From the NCBI GenBank assembly GCA_964473485.1, contig CAYYPH010000002.1:124001-188000 (forward strand): 64,000 nucleotides of DNA, given 5' to 3'. The notes beneath the pieces are model-generated. The model worked only from the letters and a program-made list of their open reading frames with translations. It had not been told where the DNA came from and made no database searches. The stretch comes from CAIVAT01 sp964473485. Its GTDB lineage: Bacteria; Bacteroidota; Bacteroidia; Bacteroidales; FEN-979. The first letter of the stretch is position 1; each line of letters opens with the position of its first letter. Shown in pieces: positions 33,788 to 42,644 of this stretch. The translations under genes were made by a program, and so were the position numbers.

Positions 33788-35110
33788 ATGATGAGATCAG
33801 GAATGCTTCGGAACAAGGATGGCCAGAGCTACCTTTTTCCTTTTATCCTCCTTACCAGCCTGTTTTTTCTATGGGGTTTTGCCCACGGTCTCCTGGATGT
33901 CCTTAATAAACATTTTCAGGAACTGCTTCATGTTACAAGAGCTGAATCAGGGCTGGTCCAGTTTTCGGTTTACGGGGGATATTTTCTTGCAGCCCTGCCC
34001 GCCGGATGGTTCATGCACCGGTTTGGATACAAGCAGGGCATCTTGTTTGGATTACTCCTGTATGCTTTCGGGGCATTTTTATTCTATCCGGCTGCAATGC
34101 TGCATACCTTCTGGCCATTTCTTGCGGCACTGCTGATCATTGCCTTTGGACTGGCTTTTCTCGAAACGGCAGCAAATCCATATGTGGCCGTGCTGGGTCC
34201 GCCCGAAAGTGCCGGCAGGAGGTTGAATCTGTCGCAATCGTTTAACGGGCTCGGATGGATCTTTGGCCCCCTGGTGGGAGGACTGATCATTTTCGGACTT
34301 CAGTCGGAAGGGGAAAATCCGTTTTCGTCAATTACCTGGCCCTATATCGGGGTTGGATTCCTGGTACTGCTGGTGGCCTTCTTCATATACCGGACCCGAC
34401 TGCCTGAGATTAACGCCGGTGAACCGGAAAACGATGATAATACATCAGTAAGCCACCCGCATCCTTCCGCAGAAATTGACGTTACATCCGTCAAAGTTGG
34501 TAAAGCAGGAGATCAAACTGGATCATCGGATATTGACGAAACCCGTTTTTCCGGTCTTTTAAGGCACCCATTATTTATCCTTGCGGTGATCGCCCAGTTT
34601 TTTTATGTCGCAGCCCAGACCGGGATCAACAGTTTCTTTATCAACTATGCCACAGAGACTTTGCCAGGACTAACCAACACGCAGGCAGCCATGATCCTGT
34701 CGTTTGGCGGGATGGGCCTGTTCTGGGCAGGGCGGCTTACAGGCAGTTTTCTGATGCAACGGATTAAACCTGAATCACTGCTCTCAGTGTATTCATCAAC
34801 CTGTATCATTCTGATGCTTCTGGTGATCCCTGGGCTTGGCTGGTTTTCAGTGTCGATGCTGTTTATTACCTATTTTTTTATGTCGGTGATGTTTCCGACA
34901 ATTTTTGTGCTGGGGATCAAAGGATTGGGACCTTTGACAAAAAAGGGCTCCTCATTCCTGGTTATGGCGATTGTCGGGGGTGCTTTGTGCCCGATGCTGA
35001 TGGGGTATATTGCCGATCACTACTCCATGCAATGGGGATTCATTGTCCCGATGCTCTGTTTTGTTTTTGTCTACTATTTTGCCAGACGTTCCGGGAAATC
35101 CGTGAACTGA
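33788..35110 (+). CDS. fucP: L-fucose:H+ symporter, FHS family (FucP-like)
   Basis: This ~440-residue major facilitator has about twelve hydrophobic helices. I chose ATG 33788 because the frame upstream (to 33650) is not hydrophobic and the conserved region begins with FILLTSLFFLWGFAHGLLDVLNKHFQ, the FHS/FucP signature. Other family features are ARxEAS-like RAESGLVQFSVYGGYF, FLETAANPYVAVLGP and GLALGGWLF-like segments. In FucP proteins this transports L-fucose with a proton. Its neighbours encode a sugar mutarotase and Fkp, so fucose is the expected substrate. Confidence 0.85.
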   Translation: MMRSGMLRNKDGQSYLFPFILLTSLFFLWGFAHGLLDVLNKHFQELLHVTRAESGLVQFSVYGGYFLAALPAGWFMHRFGYKQGILFGLLLYAFGAFLFYPAAMLHTFWPFLAALLIIAFGLAFLETAANPYVAVLGPPESAGRRLNLSQSFNGLGWIFGPLVGGLIIFGLQSEGENPFSSITWPYIGVGFLVLLVAFFIYRTRLPEINAGEPENDDNTSVSHPHPSAEIDVTSVKVGKAGDQTGSSDIDETRFSGLLRHPLFILAVIAQFFYVAAQTGINSFFINYATETLPGLTNTQAAMILSFGGMGLFWAGRLTGSFLMQRIKPESLLSVYSSTCIILMLLVIPGLGWFSVSMLFITYFFMSVMFPTIFVLGIKGLGPLTKKGSSFLVMAIVGGALCPMLMGYIADHYSMQWGFIVPMLCFVFVYYFARRSGKSVN

Positions 35111-35128
35111 TCTTATTCAGTCCCCTGG

Positions 35129-35470
35129 TTACAGGGAAAAGATTTTATCCATTCTTCTCCATTTTTCCGATGAGGCCGAGCCTGGGGCTGAACGCTGGAA
35201 CCGGCCGACAAACGCCTCCCATTCCTTTTGTTTCGGCAGTAAGGCGAGCCTGGCCATATCCCTGTCAAAATCAAACTCCGGCACTGTGTCCATTATCATG
35301 AAAAGCCGTGTGCCATAACGCCAGATCTCCATGGAGAGGATCCCCATTTTTCGAATCCCTTCAGGAATTTCAGGCCAGATATTTTCACTCCGGTGCCAGA
35401 ATTCATATTCTATGACCAGCTCCTCATTTTCAACCAGATCAAGGGTCAGGCAAAATCTCTGTTTTTCCAT
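35129..35470 (-). CDS. L-rhamnose/L-fucose mutarotase family protein (DUF718-like)
   Basis: This 113-residue protein matches the small rhamnose mutarotase family (ferredoxin-like fold): CLTLDLVENEELVIEYEFWH, EIPEGIRKMGILSMEIWRYGTRLFMIMDT and a late WRRMDKIF. Members interconvert sugar anomers (rhamnose or fucose). It is on the opposite strand from fucP and fkp, in the small gap between them. In the fucose context it most likely supplies the beta anomer for fucokinase. Confidence 0.8.
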   Translation of the reverse strand: MEKQRFCLTLDLVENEELVIEYEFWHRSENIWPEIPEGIRKMGILSMEIWRYGTRLFMIMDTVPEFDFDRDMARLALLPKQKEWEAFVGRFQRSAPGSASSEKWRRMDKIFSL

Positions 35471-35550
35471 GGCGGGTATTCTTTACCCTTGCAAAGAAAG
35501 TCAAAAAACAGAAGCCTGGCAGCCCTTTTTCCCGGAAAATAAATCATTCC

Positions 35551-35558
35551 TATCTTTG
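35551..35558 (+). promoter_or_regulatory. fkp -7 promoter box
   Basis: TATCTTTG (TAnnTTTG consensus) lies 13 bp before the fkp start codon, giving a very short leader. A convincing -33 box was not found at the expected spacing. Confidence 0.5.
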
Positions 35559-35571
35559 AAAAAAAAACGAC

Positions 35572-38430
35572 ATGGAAATCCTCATCACGCTTCCGCCCCA
35601 TTTTGCCGGTCATGTCAGAAAACACCGAAAAAGATTCCCGGAGATCACCGGAGTGTTTTCTGACCCGTCAGAGAAGAAACTGGGATCGGGAGGGGGAACG
35701 GTAAATGTCCTCTGGCAACAGGGGGTGAAGCCGGGAAGTGGCCGAAACGATGACGTAAGGCGTATCATCGTACATGCCGACGGGCAAAGCCGGCGGCTGC
35801 CTGCCTATGCCCCGGTTGGTAAGAGTTTTATACCCGTACCCGTCTTTAAATGGGAGCGGGGACAGCATGTCGACCAGACCCTTTTTGATCTGCAACTGCC
35901 GCTGCTGAAAAAGATCCTGGAATTGGCGCCTCCCGGTATGAACACGCTGGTCGCCAGCGGTGATGCCCTGGTGCTCACAGATACCTTTCATGGAAGGATT
36001 CCGATGACCGACGTGGCCTGCCTGGGCGTATGGGCCTCGCCTGAGGTCGCCTCAAGGCACGGAGTTTTTGTCTGTACGCTCGATAATCCTGCCATTCCCA
36101 AACGGATCCTCCAGAAGCCCACCCTTTCAGAATTGCAGGACATCGCCGGCCATCACCTCTATCTGCTGGATGCGGGCATCTGGCTGCTTTCTGATAAAGC
36201 TGTTGCCGTTCTCTTTGAAAAATGCGGATGGGACCCTGGGAAAGGCAGTTTCAATGAAGGAGCTCCAGCTTTTTATGACCTCTATACCGATCTCGGAAAA
36301 CTGATGAGTGGGGAAGATGGCACCGTTACTGAAAACAGGGTGATCGCGGGCAGAAAAAAAACAAGGGTGTTGTCGGATGAGAAAAAGCCTCTGTCATTGA
36401 ACTGCCGGATCATTACCTCGGAAAACGCGACGTTTTATCATTTTGGTTCAAATACCGATCTTCTGCAGTCGACAACCGCGTTGCATAACAGGGTCACCGA
36501 CCAGCGGGGTATCTGGCATAAGCGGATAAAACCCGACCCGGTGATCTTCGTTCAGAATTCCATAACGAAAATTTTGTTTGATGCGGGTCATTCATCCATC
36601 TGGATTGAAAATTCCTGGATTCCGCAAGGCTGGACATTGCATGATCATCACATCATTACGGGTGTCCCAGAAAATGATTTTGTGATAGATTTGCCGGCCG
36701 GCATTTGCCTTGATTTTATTCCGGTAGCCAGAAAGGGCCTGGCAATCAGGATATACCGGTTTAATGACCTGTGCAGAAGACCGGCCGGCAATGCAGATTG
36801 CGATCCCTATTTTACTTCAGTTTATCCCGTTTATGGTGAAAACGAGTTGTCAACAGGCCTGATGCAATGGCTGATTAAGGAATTTTTACACGGTGTGAAA
36901 CCTTCTGCGGAAGATGACAAAGGGGCCGGGATGGATCTGCCCCGGCCTTCAGCACTAATGTCGGCAGCTGAACTTGTAAGCAGGATCAATCATGATCGCC
37001 TCGAAGCCCAGCGTAAGTCTTTTCTGATAAGGGCCCTTGGAGCCATGGGCGGAAATTTTCGCTATAGCATCTTTTACCAGCTTGATCTTCAGCACCTGGC
37101 AGACATTTTTTCACACAACCATATAACCCTTCCGTCACCTCCCGGCCGGAATGATAATATTATGGTGTGTATTCATGACCATATGTTCAGGTCAGCCTGT
37201 ACGGCGATTCAAAACAACAGCAGCTCACGGCGTTATGAAGAAATGGCTTTTTCGATGCTGCGCGAAGGGATGCTCGATGAAATTTCCATGCAGAAACACG
37301 ATCCGGTGATGACCCTCAAGCATGATCAGATCGTTTGGGTGAGAAGTCCTCTGCGTCTTGACCTTGCCGGAGGTTGGACCGACACTCCGCCCTATTGCAT
37401 ACTTTATGGCGGTGCAGTTACAAACCTGGCAGTGATGCTCAATGGTCAACCGCCCATACAGGTCTATATCAGGAGAACCCGAACACCCGAGATCGTGATC
37501 CATTCCATTGACCTGGGCGTGAGCGAAACCATCAGTAACTATAAACAATTGCTGAATCCTTCAGCAATCGGTTCTGCGTTCTCCATTCCCCGGGCTGCTT
37601 TGGCACTCGCCGGCTTTCATCCGCAATGGTCGCTGAAGAAGTATCCCTCCCTTAAACGTCAGCTGGCTATGGCCGGCGGCGGGATAGATATTTCACTCAT
37701 GGTGGCCGTTCCCAAAGGCAGCGGTCTTGGAACCAGTTCAATACTAGCCTCGGCGGTTCTCGGCGGATTGTCGGCGGCATGCGATCTGGGATGGGACCTG
37801 CACGAAGTGGCTTACCGGACCTTGTTGCTGGAACAGCTTCTCACAACGGGCGGAGGATGGCAGGATCAGCTTGGCGGAATCTTCGAAGGGGTGAAATTGA
37901 TTGAAAGCGCTCCGGGACTGAGGCAGAAACCGACCATCAACTGGGCTCCCGACCAGTTGTTCACCCGCCCAGAGTACCATGACATGGTCTTGTTATACTA
38001 CACCGGGATTACAAGGGTGGCAAGGCGGATACTAAAGGACATCGTAAAAGGCATGTTCCTTAATTCTTCGCAACATCTGGCGATTCTTTCCGAAATGAAG
38101 CATCACGCCCGGTACACCTACGAAGCCATTCAGCACCAGGACTGGAATGGTCTGACGGATGCGGTCAGACACTCCTGGATGCTCAACCAGAAACTCGATT
38201 CTGGGACCAATCCGCCGCAGGTGGCAGACATTCACGATTCCGTCGGCGATTGGATGTCGGCCTGCAAATTACTCGGAGCAGGCGGGGGCGGTTACCTCAT
38301 GATCTTCGCAAAAGATATACCGGCAGTAATGAAAATAAGGTCCAAACTAGAACAGCATCCCCCTAATGCCCGGGCAAGGTTCGTGGATTGGGAGATGTCG
38401 CGCACCGGTCTTGAGGTGACCAGAAGCTGA
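35572..38430 (+). CDS. fkp: Bifunctional fucokinase / fucose-1-phosphate guanylyltransferase
   Basis: This 952-residue protein is the usual length of Fkp. The N-terminal half begins HFAGHVRKHRKRFPEITGVFSDPSEKKLGSGGGT-like in short form (FAGHVRKHRKRF, then LGSGGGT), the nucleotide-sugar pyrophosphorylase signature, and contains VHADGQSRRLP. The C-terminal third is a GHMP kinase: LAGGWTDTPPY, ATP loop VPKGSGLGTSSILASA, and late GAGGGGYLM. Fkp phosphorylates L-fucose and then forms GDP-fucose for surface glycans and glycoproteins, as shown in Bacteroides. It sits with fucP and the mutarotase, making a fucose-salvage set. Confidence 0.93.
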   Translation: MEILITLPPHFAGHVRKHRKRFPEITGVFSDPSEKKLGSGGGTVNVLWQQGVKPGSGRNDDVRRIIVHADGQSRRLPAYAPVGKSFIPVPVFKWERGQHVDQTLFDLQLPLLKKILELAPPGMNTLVASGDALVLTDTFHGRIPMTDVACLGVWASPEVASRHGVFVCTLDNPAIPKRILQKPTLSELQDIAGHHLYLLDAGIWLLSDKAVAVLFEKCGWDPGKGSFNEGAPAFYDLYTDLGKLMSGEDGTVTENRVIAGRKKTRVLSDEKKPLSLNCRIITSENATFYHFGSNTDLLQSTTALHNRVTDQRGIWHKRIKPDPVIFVQNSITKILFDAGHSSIWIENSWIPQGWTLHDHHIITGVPENDFVIDLPAGICLDFIPVARKGLAIRIYRFNDLCRRPAGNADCDPYFTSVYPVYGENELSTGLMQWLIKEFLHGVKPSAEDDKGAGMDLPRPSALMSAAELVSRINHDRLEAQRKSFLIRALGAMGGNFRYSIFYQLDLQHLADIFSHNHITLPSPPGRNDNIMVCIHDHMFRSACTAIQNNSSSRRYEEMAFSMLREGMLDEISMQKHDPVMTLKHDQIVWVRSPLRLDLAGGWTDTPPYCILYGGAVTNLAVMLNGQPPIQVYIRRTRTPEIVIHSIDLGVSETISNYKQLLNPSAIGSAFSIPRAALALAGFHPQWSLKKYPSLKRQLAMAGGGIDISLMVAVPKGSGLGTSSILASAVLGGLSAACDLGWDLHEVAYRTLLLEQLLTTGGGWQDQLGGIFEGVKLIESAPGLRQKPTINWAPDQLFTRPEYHDMVLLYYTGITRVARRILKDIVKGMFLNSSQHLAILSEMKHHARYTYEAIQHQDWNGLTDAVRHSWMLNQKLDSGTNPPQVADIHDSVGDWMSACKLLGAGGGGYLMIFAKDIPAVMKIRSKLEQHPPNARARFVDWEMSRTGLEVTRS

Positions 38431-38459
38431 TCATCTGCAAAATGATATCATCAGGAGCC

Positions 38460-40079
38460 TCAGTGTGTAATCAGCAGCTTGCCGGTTTGTGATCCGGTGT
38501 GACCCTCCACCCTGAAAAAGTAGATACCCGGGACCAATCCGGTCAGATCTATTTTCATGGAATGATCATCGGGTGAGACCGATAAATTGACGGCCATGAC
38601 CTGCTGCCCATGGGGCTCAAAAATGGTCATTCTGAATTGTGTTGGCCGGTCGACCGTAAAGTCGAAAAATACCTCTCGACCGGCCGGTACAGGAAACACC
38701 TTGCTGATGAAGTTATGTTGACCGGTTGGACCTTCGCCGATTCCTGACAGCTGGTATTCCGCTTCGAAAAGCGTCATCCCGTTGCCACCGGCACGGGTTG
38801 CATTCCAGATATGAATCGCCTGTTGTTTGACCGGATTCAAGACCACTTTAGGCCGCGGGTAGGCCAGATTTGCCTGGTCATTATATCCTTCCTTGACCAG
38901 GGTCCATGATGAAGGATCAGGCAGATCCTGTGTTTTGCGGGTGAAATTAAGTTTCTGGCTGGTCGAATCGAAATAGGTGACCAGAAAATTGTTATTGATA
39001 CCGTCGAATGAAATATCCGGCTGTGTATTGTTCCTGGCATTGGAGGTAATGTCAAGCCTCGACCAGAATCCTCCCCCGAACGGAGCTTTGTTTGCAGCGC
39101 CGCTGATATTGAAATTCGCCGGACCGGTATACCTGTCGAAGATGACTGCAACCGTAAGCCCGTTGTTGCCGTTTTCCACGTTGTTTTGCTGGCACGAAAT
39201 GGAGGGATTGCGGCAAAGGTTCGAAAATCCTGCAGCATCATCCATGCTGACCATGAAGGTAAAATCGCTGTCGAATGATGACTTGTTATGGGTTTCCCAA
39301 ATCTTTCCTAGCACACCCGAAGTAGGTTCTTCAATGGCGGCAAAATAATAGCCCGCAGTGTTTGATAACGAACGGCCATGAGCAATGGCCACCTTCCCAT
39401 AATTACCCCAGGATATCCCGAGAACCTTCTTTATCGGAAAAGTGGCCCCCCCGTCACCCGATGCCATGTAGAAAGCGGTGTCGCCTGGCGGTGAAGTGGC
39501 CGTGGTGAAGACGATACCGATACTGTATGGTGAAGCGCCGGCCGATGGGTGAAGGGCATCGGTCGCCATTGCAACGCCATGATATCCACCGTTTTGCTGA
39601 GCGTTCAGCGTTTGCTGTCCCGTTAAATTCATGGACCCGTCGAATGAATATACAACGATTTCCTGTGGAACGCTACCCGAAAGCGGTCTCCTGATCCCTG
39701 CAACGAAAACTTTAAGTCCCCGGGCATCGCTGCCGCAAACAACGAGACTCAGCGAAGAGTAGGCGTACTCTGGTCCGGTGATGCCCGATACGCTCCAGGT
39801 TAAACCGTTGTCAATCGATTTGGCAAGCGAGAAGCCCCCGGCCGACAGAGAATAACAGGAAAAAATCCACCCGTTGACGGCTGCCCCGATATCCGCATCG
39901 CGCTGGTTCTGATTCTCGTCGTTATGAATAACGATATCATTGCCGTAGTCGGGAAATTCTGACTGGTGGTGGGTCACTTCGCGGGGGAGAGTCGATTCCT
40001 GGGCCTTTCCGGTGGAGAATGTGGCTGACAGGATAAAAAAGGTGGCTGTTAAAACCAGTTGTACAGATGTTGTTTTCAT
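38460..40079 (-). CDS. Sialidase-like protein with T9SS type A sorting domain
   Basis: This 539-residue protein has a signal peptide (QLVLTATFFILSATFSTGKAQE). The bulk resembles a six-bladed beta-propeller with BNR-like blades (IDNGLTWSVSG, GDGGATFPIKKVLG), where the usual Asp-box is imperfect, so sialidase activity is not certain. The last ~80 residues form a T9SS type A C-terminal domain (VFPVPAGREVFFDF, ending GIYFFRVEGHTGSQTGKLLITH). It should therefore be carried to the cell surface or secreted by the type IX system. It is alone on its strand here. Confidence 0.75.
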   Translation of the reverse strand: MKTTSVQLVLTATFFILSATFSTGKAQESTLPREVTHHQSEFPDYGNDIVIHNDENQNQRDADIGAAVNGWIFSCYSLSAGGFSLAKSIDNGLTWSVSGITGPEYAYSSLSLVVCGSDARGLKVFVAGIRRPLSGSVPQEIVVYSFDGSMNLTGQQTLNAQQNGGYHGVAMATDALHPSAGASPYSIGIVFTTATSPPGDTAFYMASGDGGATFPIKKVLGISWGNYGKVAIAHGRSLSNTAGYYFAAIEEPTSGVLGKIWETHNKSSFDSDFTFMVSMDDAAGFSNLCRNPSISCQQNNVENGNNGLTVAVIFDRYTGPANFNISGAANKAPFGGGFWSRLDITSNARNNTQPDISFDGINNNFLVTYFDSTSQKLNFTRKTQDLPDPSSWTLVKEGYNDQANLAYPRPKVVLNPVKQQAIHIWNATRAGGNGMTLFEAEYQLSGIGEGPTGQHNFISKVFPVPAGREVFFDFTVDRPTQFRMTIFEPHGQQVMAVNLSVSPDDHSMKIDLTGLVPGIYFFRVEGHTGSQTGKLLITH

Positions 40080-40162
40080 GGGTTTCCTTTTTTCTCGGAT
40101 ACTATCCTTCAGGTCACATGTTATGTGATGTAACCTGGCCGGGAAAATATCACGCTGGTAAA

Positions 40163-40170
40163 CAAAGATA
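40163..40170 (-). promoter_or_regulatory. -7 box for the T9SS cargo gene
   Basis: Minus-strand TATCTTTG sits 84 bp before the start at 40079. A -33 TTG is present, but at a less ideal 25-nt spacing. Confidence 0.45.
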
Positions 40171-40192
40171 ACAAAAAATCCGGAAGATTGTA

Positions 40193-41560
40193 CTACAACC
40201 GTCCGTCGACGAGGGTTCTCGGAAGCAAAGCCTTGATATCATAGATCACCTGCCGGGGATTCTTCTTTGAAAAATCCAACCTGAGAAAATCAAGATGGGC
40301 AACCGCCAGGACCACTGCATCATAATGGTTGTGATCAGGGAACTTATCTTCACCGGGAGTTAGGATGTCAATGCCGTATTCATGCTTTACTTCACCGGGA
40401 TTAGCCCATGGGTCGAACACTTCAACGGCACATCCGAATTTTTTCAGTTCATGGTAAAGGTCAATGACTTTTGAGTTACGGATATCAGGACAATTTTCCT
40501 TGAATGTGATGCCGAGGATCAGCACCCTTGATCCTTTGATCATGATCTCTTTGCCGATCATCAGTTTGATTACTTCCCTGGCGATCCAGGCTCCCATACC
40601 GTCATTCATCCGCCGGCCGGCAAGAATGATCTCGGGGTGGTACCCTGCTTCTTCGGCTTTCTGGGCGATATAGTAGGGATCAATACCGATACAATGACCA
40701 CCGACCAGTCCTGGCTTGAATTTCAGAAAGTTCCATTTTGTTCCGGCGGCCTCCAGTACATCGGTGGTGTCGATCCTGAAATAACTGCAGATCTTTGCCA
40801 ACTCGTTCATAAAGGCGATGTTGATGTCGCGCTGCGAATTCTCGATTACCTTGGCAGCCTCGGCAACTTTTATTGACGGAGCCTTGTGGGTGCCGTTCAG
40901 CAGAATCGTACGGTACAGGCTGTCGATCAGGTCTGCTGCTTCGGGAGTGGAGCCGCTGGTGATCTTCTTAATGGTAAGAACGGTGTTTACCTTGTCGCCG
41001 GGATTAATGCGTTCGGGAGAGTATCCTGCAAAGAAACATCTGGCTGGTGGTGTTTCCTGCTCACGGCCTGATGTGAAGAAAGTAAGTCCGGAGGTTTTTT
41101 CCACCACCGGCAGACAATCCTCCTCTGTGCAGCCCGGGTAAACCGTTGACTCATAGATTACAATTCCCCCCGGCTGTATGACTTTGCCAACGGTTTCGCT
41201 GGCCCTGATCAATGGCGTTAGGTCGGGCCGGTTATTTTTATCAACGGGAGTGGGAACTGTAACAATGAAAACATTGAAGCCGGCCATGTCGTCGATCGTG
41301 GTGGTAAGAAACAACCCATTTCTTCCTTTTGCAGAACCGGAGGCAGGAATCTCCTGCACCAGAACCGCCTGAAGGTTGCTGTCTTCAACTTCAAGGGTGG
41401 CGTCGTGTCCCTGGTTTAACTTGTCGATACGGTCTTTTTTAATATCAAATCCCACGACGGGAAATTTCTTGGCAAATTCAACGGCCAGGGGAAGACCGAC
41501 ATAACCCAATCCGATTACGGCGATACGGAGTTCACTAACTGATGGCAGGATGTTGTACAT
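40193..41560 (-). CDS. Nucleotide-sugar dehydrogenase (TviB/WbpO-like)
   Basis: This 455-residue protein belongs to the UDP-sugar dehydrogenase family. It has the NAD-binding GLGYVGLP at the N-terminus, central FAGYSPERINPGD, VIENSQRDINIAFMNELA and GVGGHCIGIDPYYI-like KPGLVGGHCIGIDPY with the catalytic Cys, and the C-terminal LGITFKENCPDIRNSKV. The closest general pattern is TviB/WbpO, which oxidises UDP-N-acetyl sugars to uronic acids for capsule or O-antigen synthesis. The exact sugar cannot be assigned. It follows the UpxY antiterminator gene, which usually opens polysaccharide loci in Bacteroidota, though the remaining locus is not here. Confidence 0.85.
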   Translation of the reverse strand: MYNILPSVSELRIAVIGLGYVGLPLAVEFAKKFPVVGFDIKKDRIDKLNQGHDATLEVEDSNLQAVLVQEIPASGSAKGRNGLFLTTTIDDMAGFNVFIVTVPTPVDKNNRPDLTPLIRASETVGKVIQPGGIVIYESTVYPGCTEEDCLPVVEKTSGLTFFTSGREQETPPARCFFAGYSPERINPGDKVNTVLTIKKITSGSTPEAADLIDSLYRTILLNGTHKAPSIKVAEAAKVIENSQRDINIAFMNELAKICSYFRIDTTDVLEAAGTKWNFLKFKPGLVGGHCIGIDPYYIAQKAEEAGYHPEIILAGRRMNDGMGAWIAREVIKLMIGKEIMIKGSRVLILGITFKENCPDIRNSKVIDLYHELKKFGCAVEVFDPWANPGEVKHEYGIDILTPGEDKFPDHNHYDAVVLAVAHLDFLRLDFSKKNPRQVIYDIKALLPRTLVDGRL

Positions 41561-41592
41561 ATTTTATAATGCAAGTGGTTAATAAATCTTAA

Positions 41593-42192
41593 TCAGAAGG
41601 TTTCATTTACCTGCTCACGGACCTCCTCGATAAGCAGAGGTGAAATGCTGAGGGTCAGCACCTGGTTCAGATGATCGATACGGATGATCACCTTTTTACG
41701 GTTAGATACTGACACCAGTTCCCCGGTCAGGCCGCATAGTTGTCCGGCTTTGATTCTCACCCTGATGCCTGGCTTGAAGTTATCGGGCAGACATTCAACG
41801 GGTACATCTGATCCGGTCACGGCTTTAAGGATCTCGATCTGCCGGTCGGGGATAATGGCTGGTTTTCCCGAAAACCATACATAACGCACTGCTCCGGGCG
41901 TGTTCAGTGTTTCGTAGTAGTCTTTCATCTCGATCCTGACAAAACAATAGGAACGGATAATCGGTTCATCGATCAGCTTTTTGCGGTCGCTCCAGTGGTG
42001 CAGGACCTTTCTGAGCGGAACATAGGCCTCAATACCCTTTTCGATCAGGTTCTCCATCAGTTTCTTTTCCCATCTCGAACGGGTGTAAAGGGCAAACCAC
42101 GATAGGCCGGATATCGTTTTCCTGCTTTTTTCAGGGCTTGTCGTGCTCTGTTTCAGGGATTTCGGTTCAGTATCTTTATCCGGCAAGTGCAA
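41593..42192 (-). CDS. UpxY/NusG-family transcription antiterminator
   Basis: This 199-residue protein carries a NusG N-terminal domain (WFALYTRSRWEKKLMENLIEKGIEAYVPL, VRIEMKDYYETLNTPGAVRYVWF) and a KOW domain near the end (IRVRIKAGQLCGLTGELVSV). In Bacteroidota such NusG paralogues (UpxY) prevent premature termination in their own polysaccharide operon. It lies 32 bp upstream of the nucleotide-sugar dehydrogenase, on the same strand. The ~30 N-terminal residues are low-complexity, so the start could be a little downstream. Confidence 0.83.
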   Translation of the reverse strand: MHLPDKDTEPKSLKQSTTSPEKSRKTISGLSWFALYTRSRWEKKLMENLIEKGIEAYVPLRKVLHHWSDRKKLIDEPIIRSYCFVRIEMKDYYETLNTPGAVRYVWFSGKPAIIPDRQIEILKAVTGSDVPVECLPDNFKPGIRVRIKAGQLCGLTGELVSVSNRKKVIIRIDHLNQVLTLSISPLLIEEVREQVNETF

Positions 42193-42253
42193 AAGGTTTG
42201 TTTAAGACCGGTCACAGGGTTCAGGGATCGGTTGCTCAGGTTATTTCCCGGCG

Positions 42254-42261
42254 CAAAGATA
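42254..42261 (-). promoter_or_regulatory. Possible -7 box for the UpxY gene
   Basis: Minus-strand TATCTTTG lies 62 bp before the start codon at 42192. No TTTG or TTG is at the ideal -33 distance, so this is a weak call. The remaining gene-free bases from 42262 to 42599 hold nothing I can support. Confidence 0.35.
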
Positions 42262-42599
42262 TAATTTATCCGTATTCTGCAGTGAACAGGAACGAATTGT
42301 ACACCCCGGCAATGCTCCGGGCTTCCTTCCTAACCTATCGGGAGCGAAAAATGTAATGTTTAACAATTTTTAACATTCGGCTCTTATGCAATGTATGTCA
42401 ATATGTTATGAGGTTTTTCTGATTTTGTGCAACTAACCCGGAAAAGTGTAATGAGAACCTGAATTTTCTTTATCGAAACACACTTTCGACCTTACTGGTG
42501 CATGAAACAGCGGCATAACCGGTCGTTGCCATAGCTAATGCGGACAGTGAGTGAGTAACATACCGGAATTATCATCAGGTACCCTTCGCCAGACCCATA

Positions 42600-42630
42600 T
42601 TGCTATTTAAGGGTGAATGATCTATATTTG
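42600..42630 (+). promoter_or_regulatory. Promoter of the carboxylase operon
   Basis: TTG at 42600-42602 and TATATTTG at 42623-42630 are 20 nt apart, the spacing of Bacteroidota sigma-ABfr promoters. It lies 15 bp before the carboxyltransferase start. Confidence 0.65.
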
Positions 42631-42644
42631 CACCCCTTCAAAAA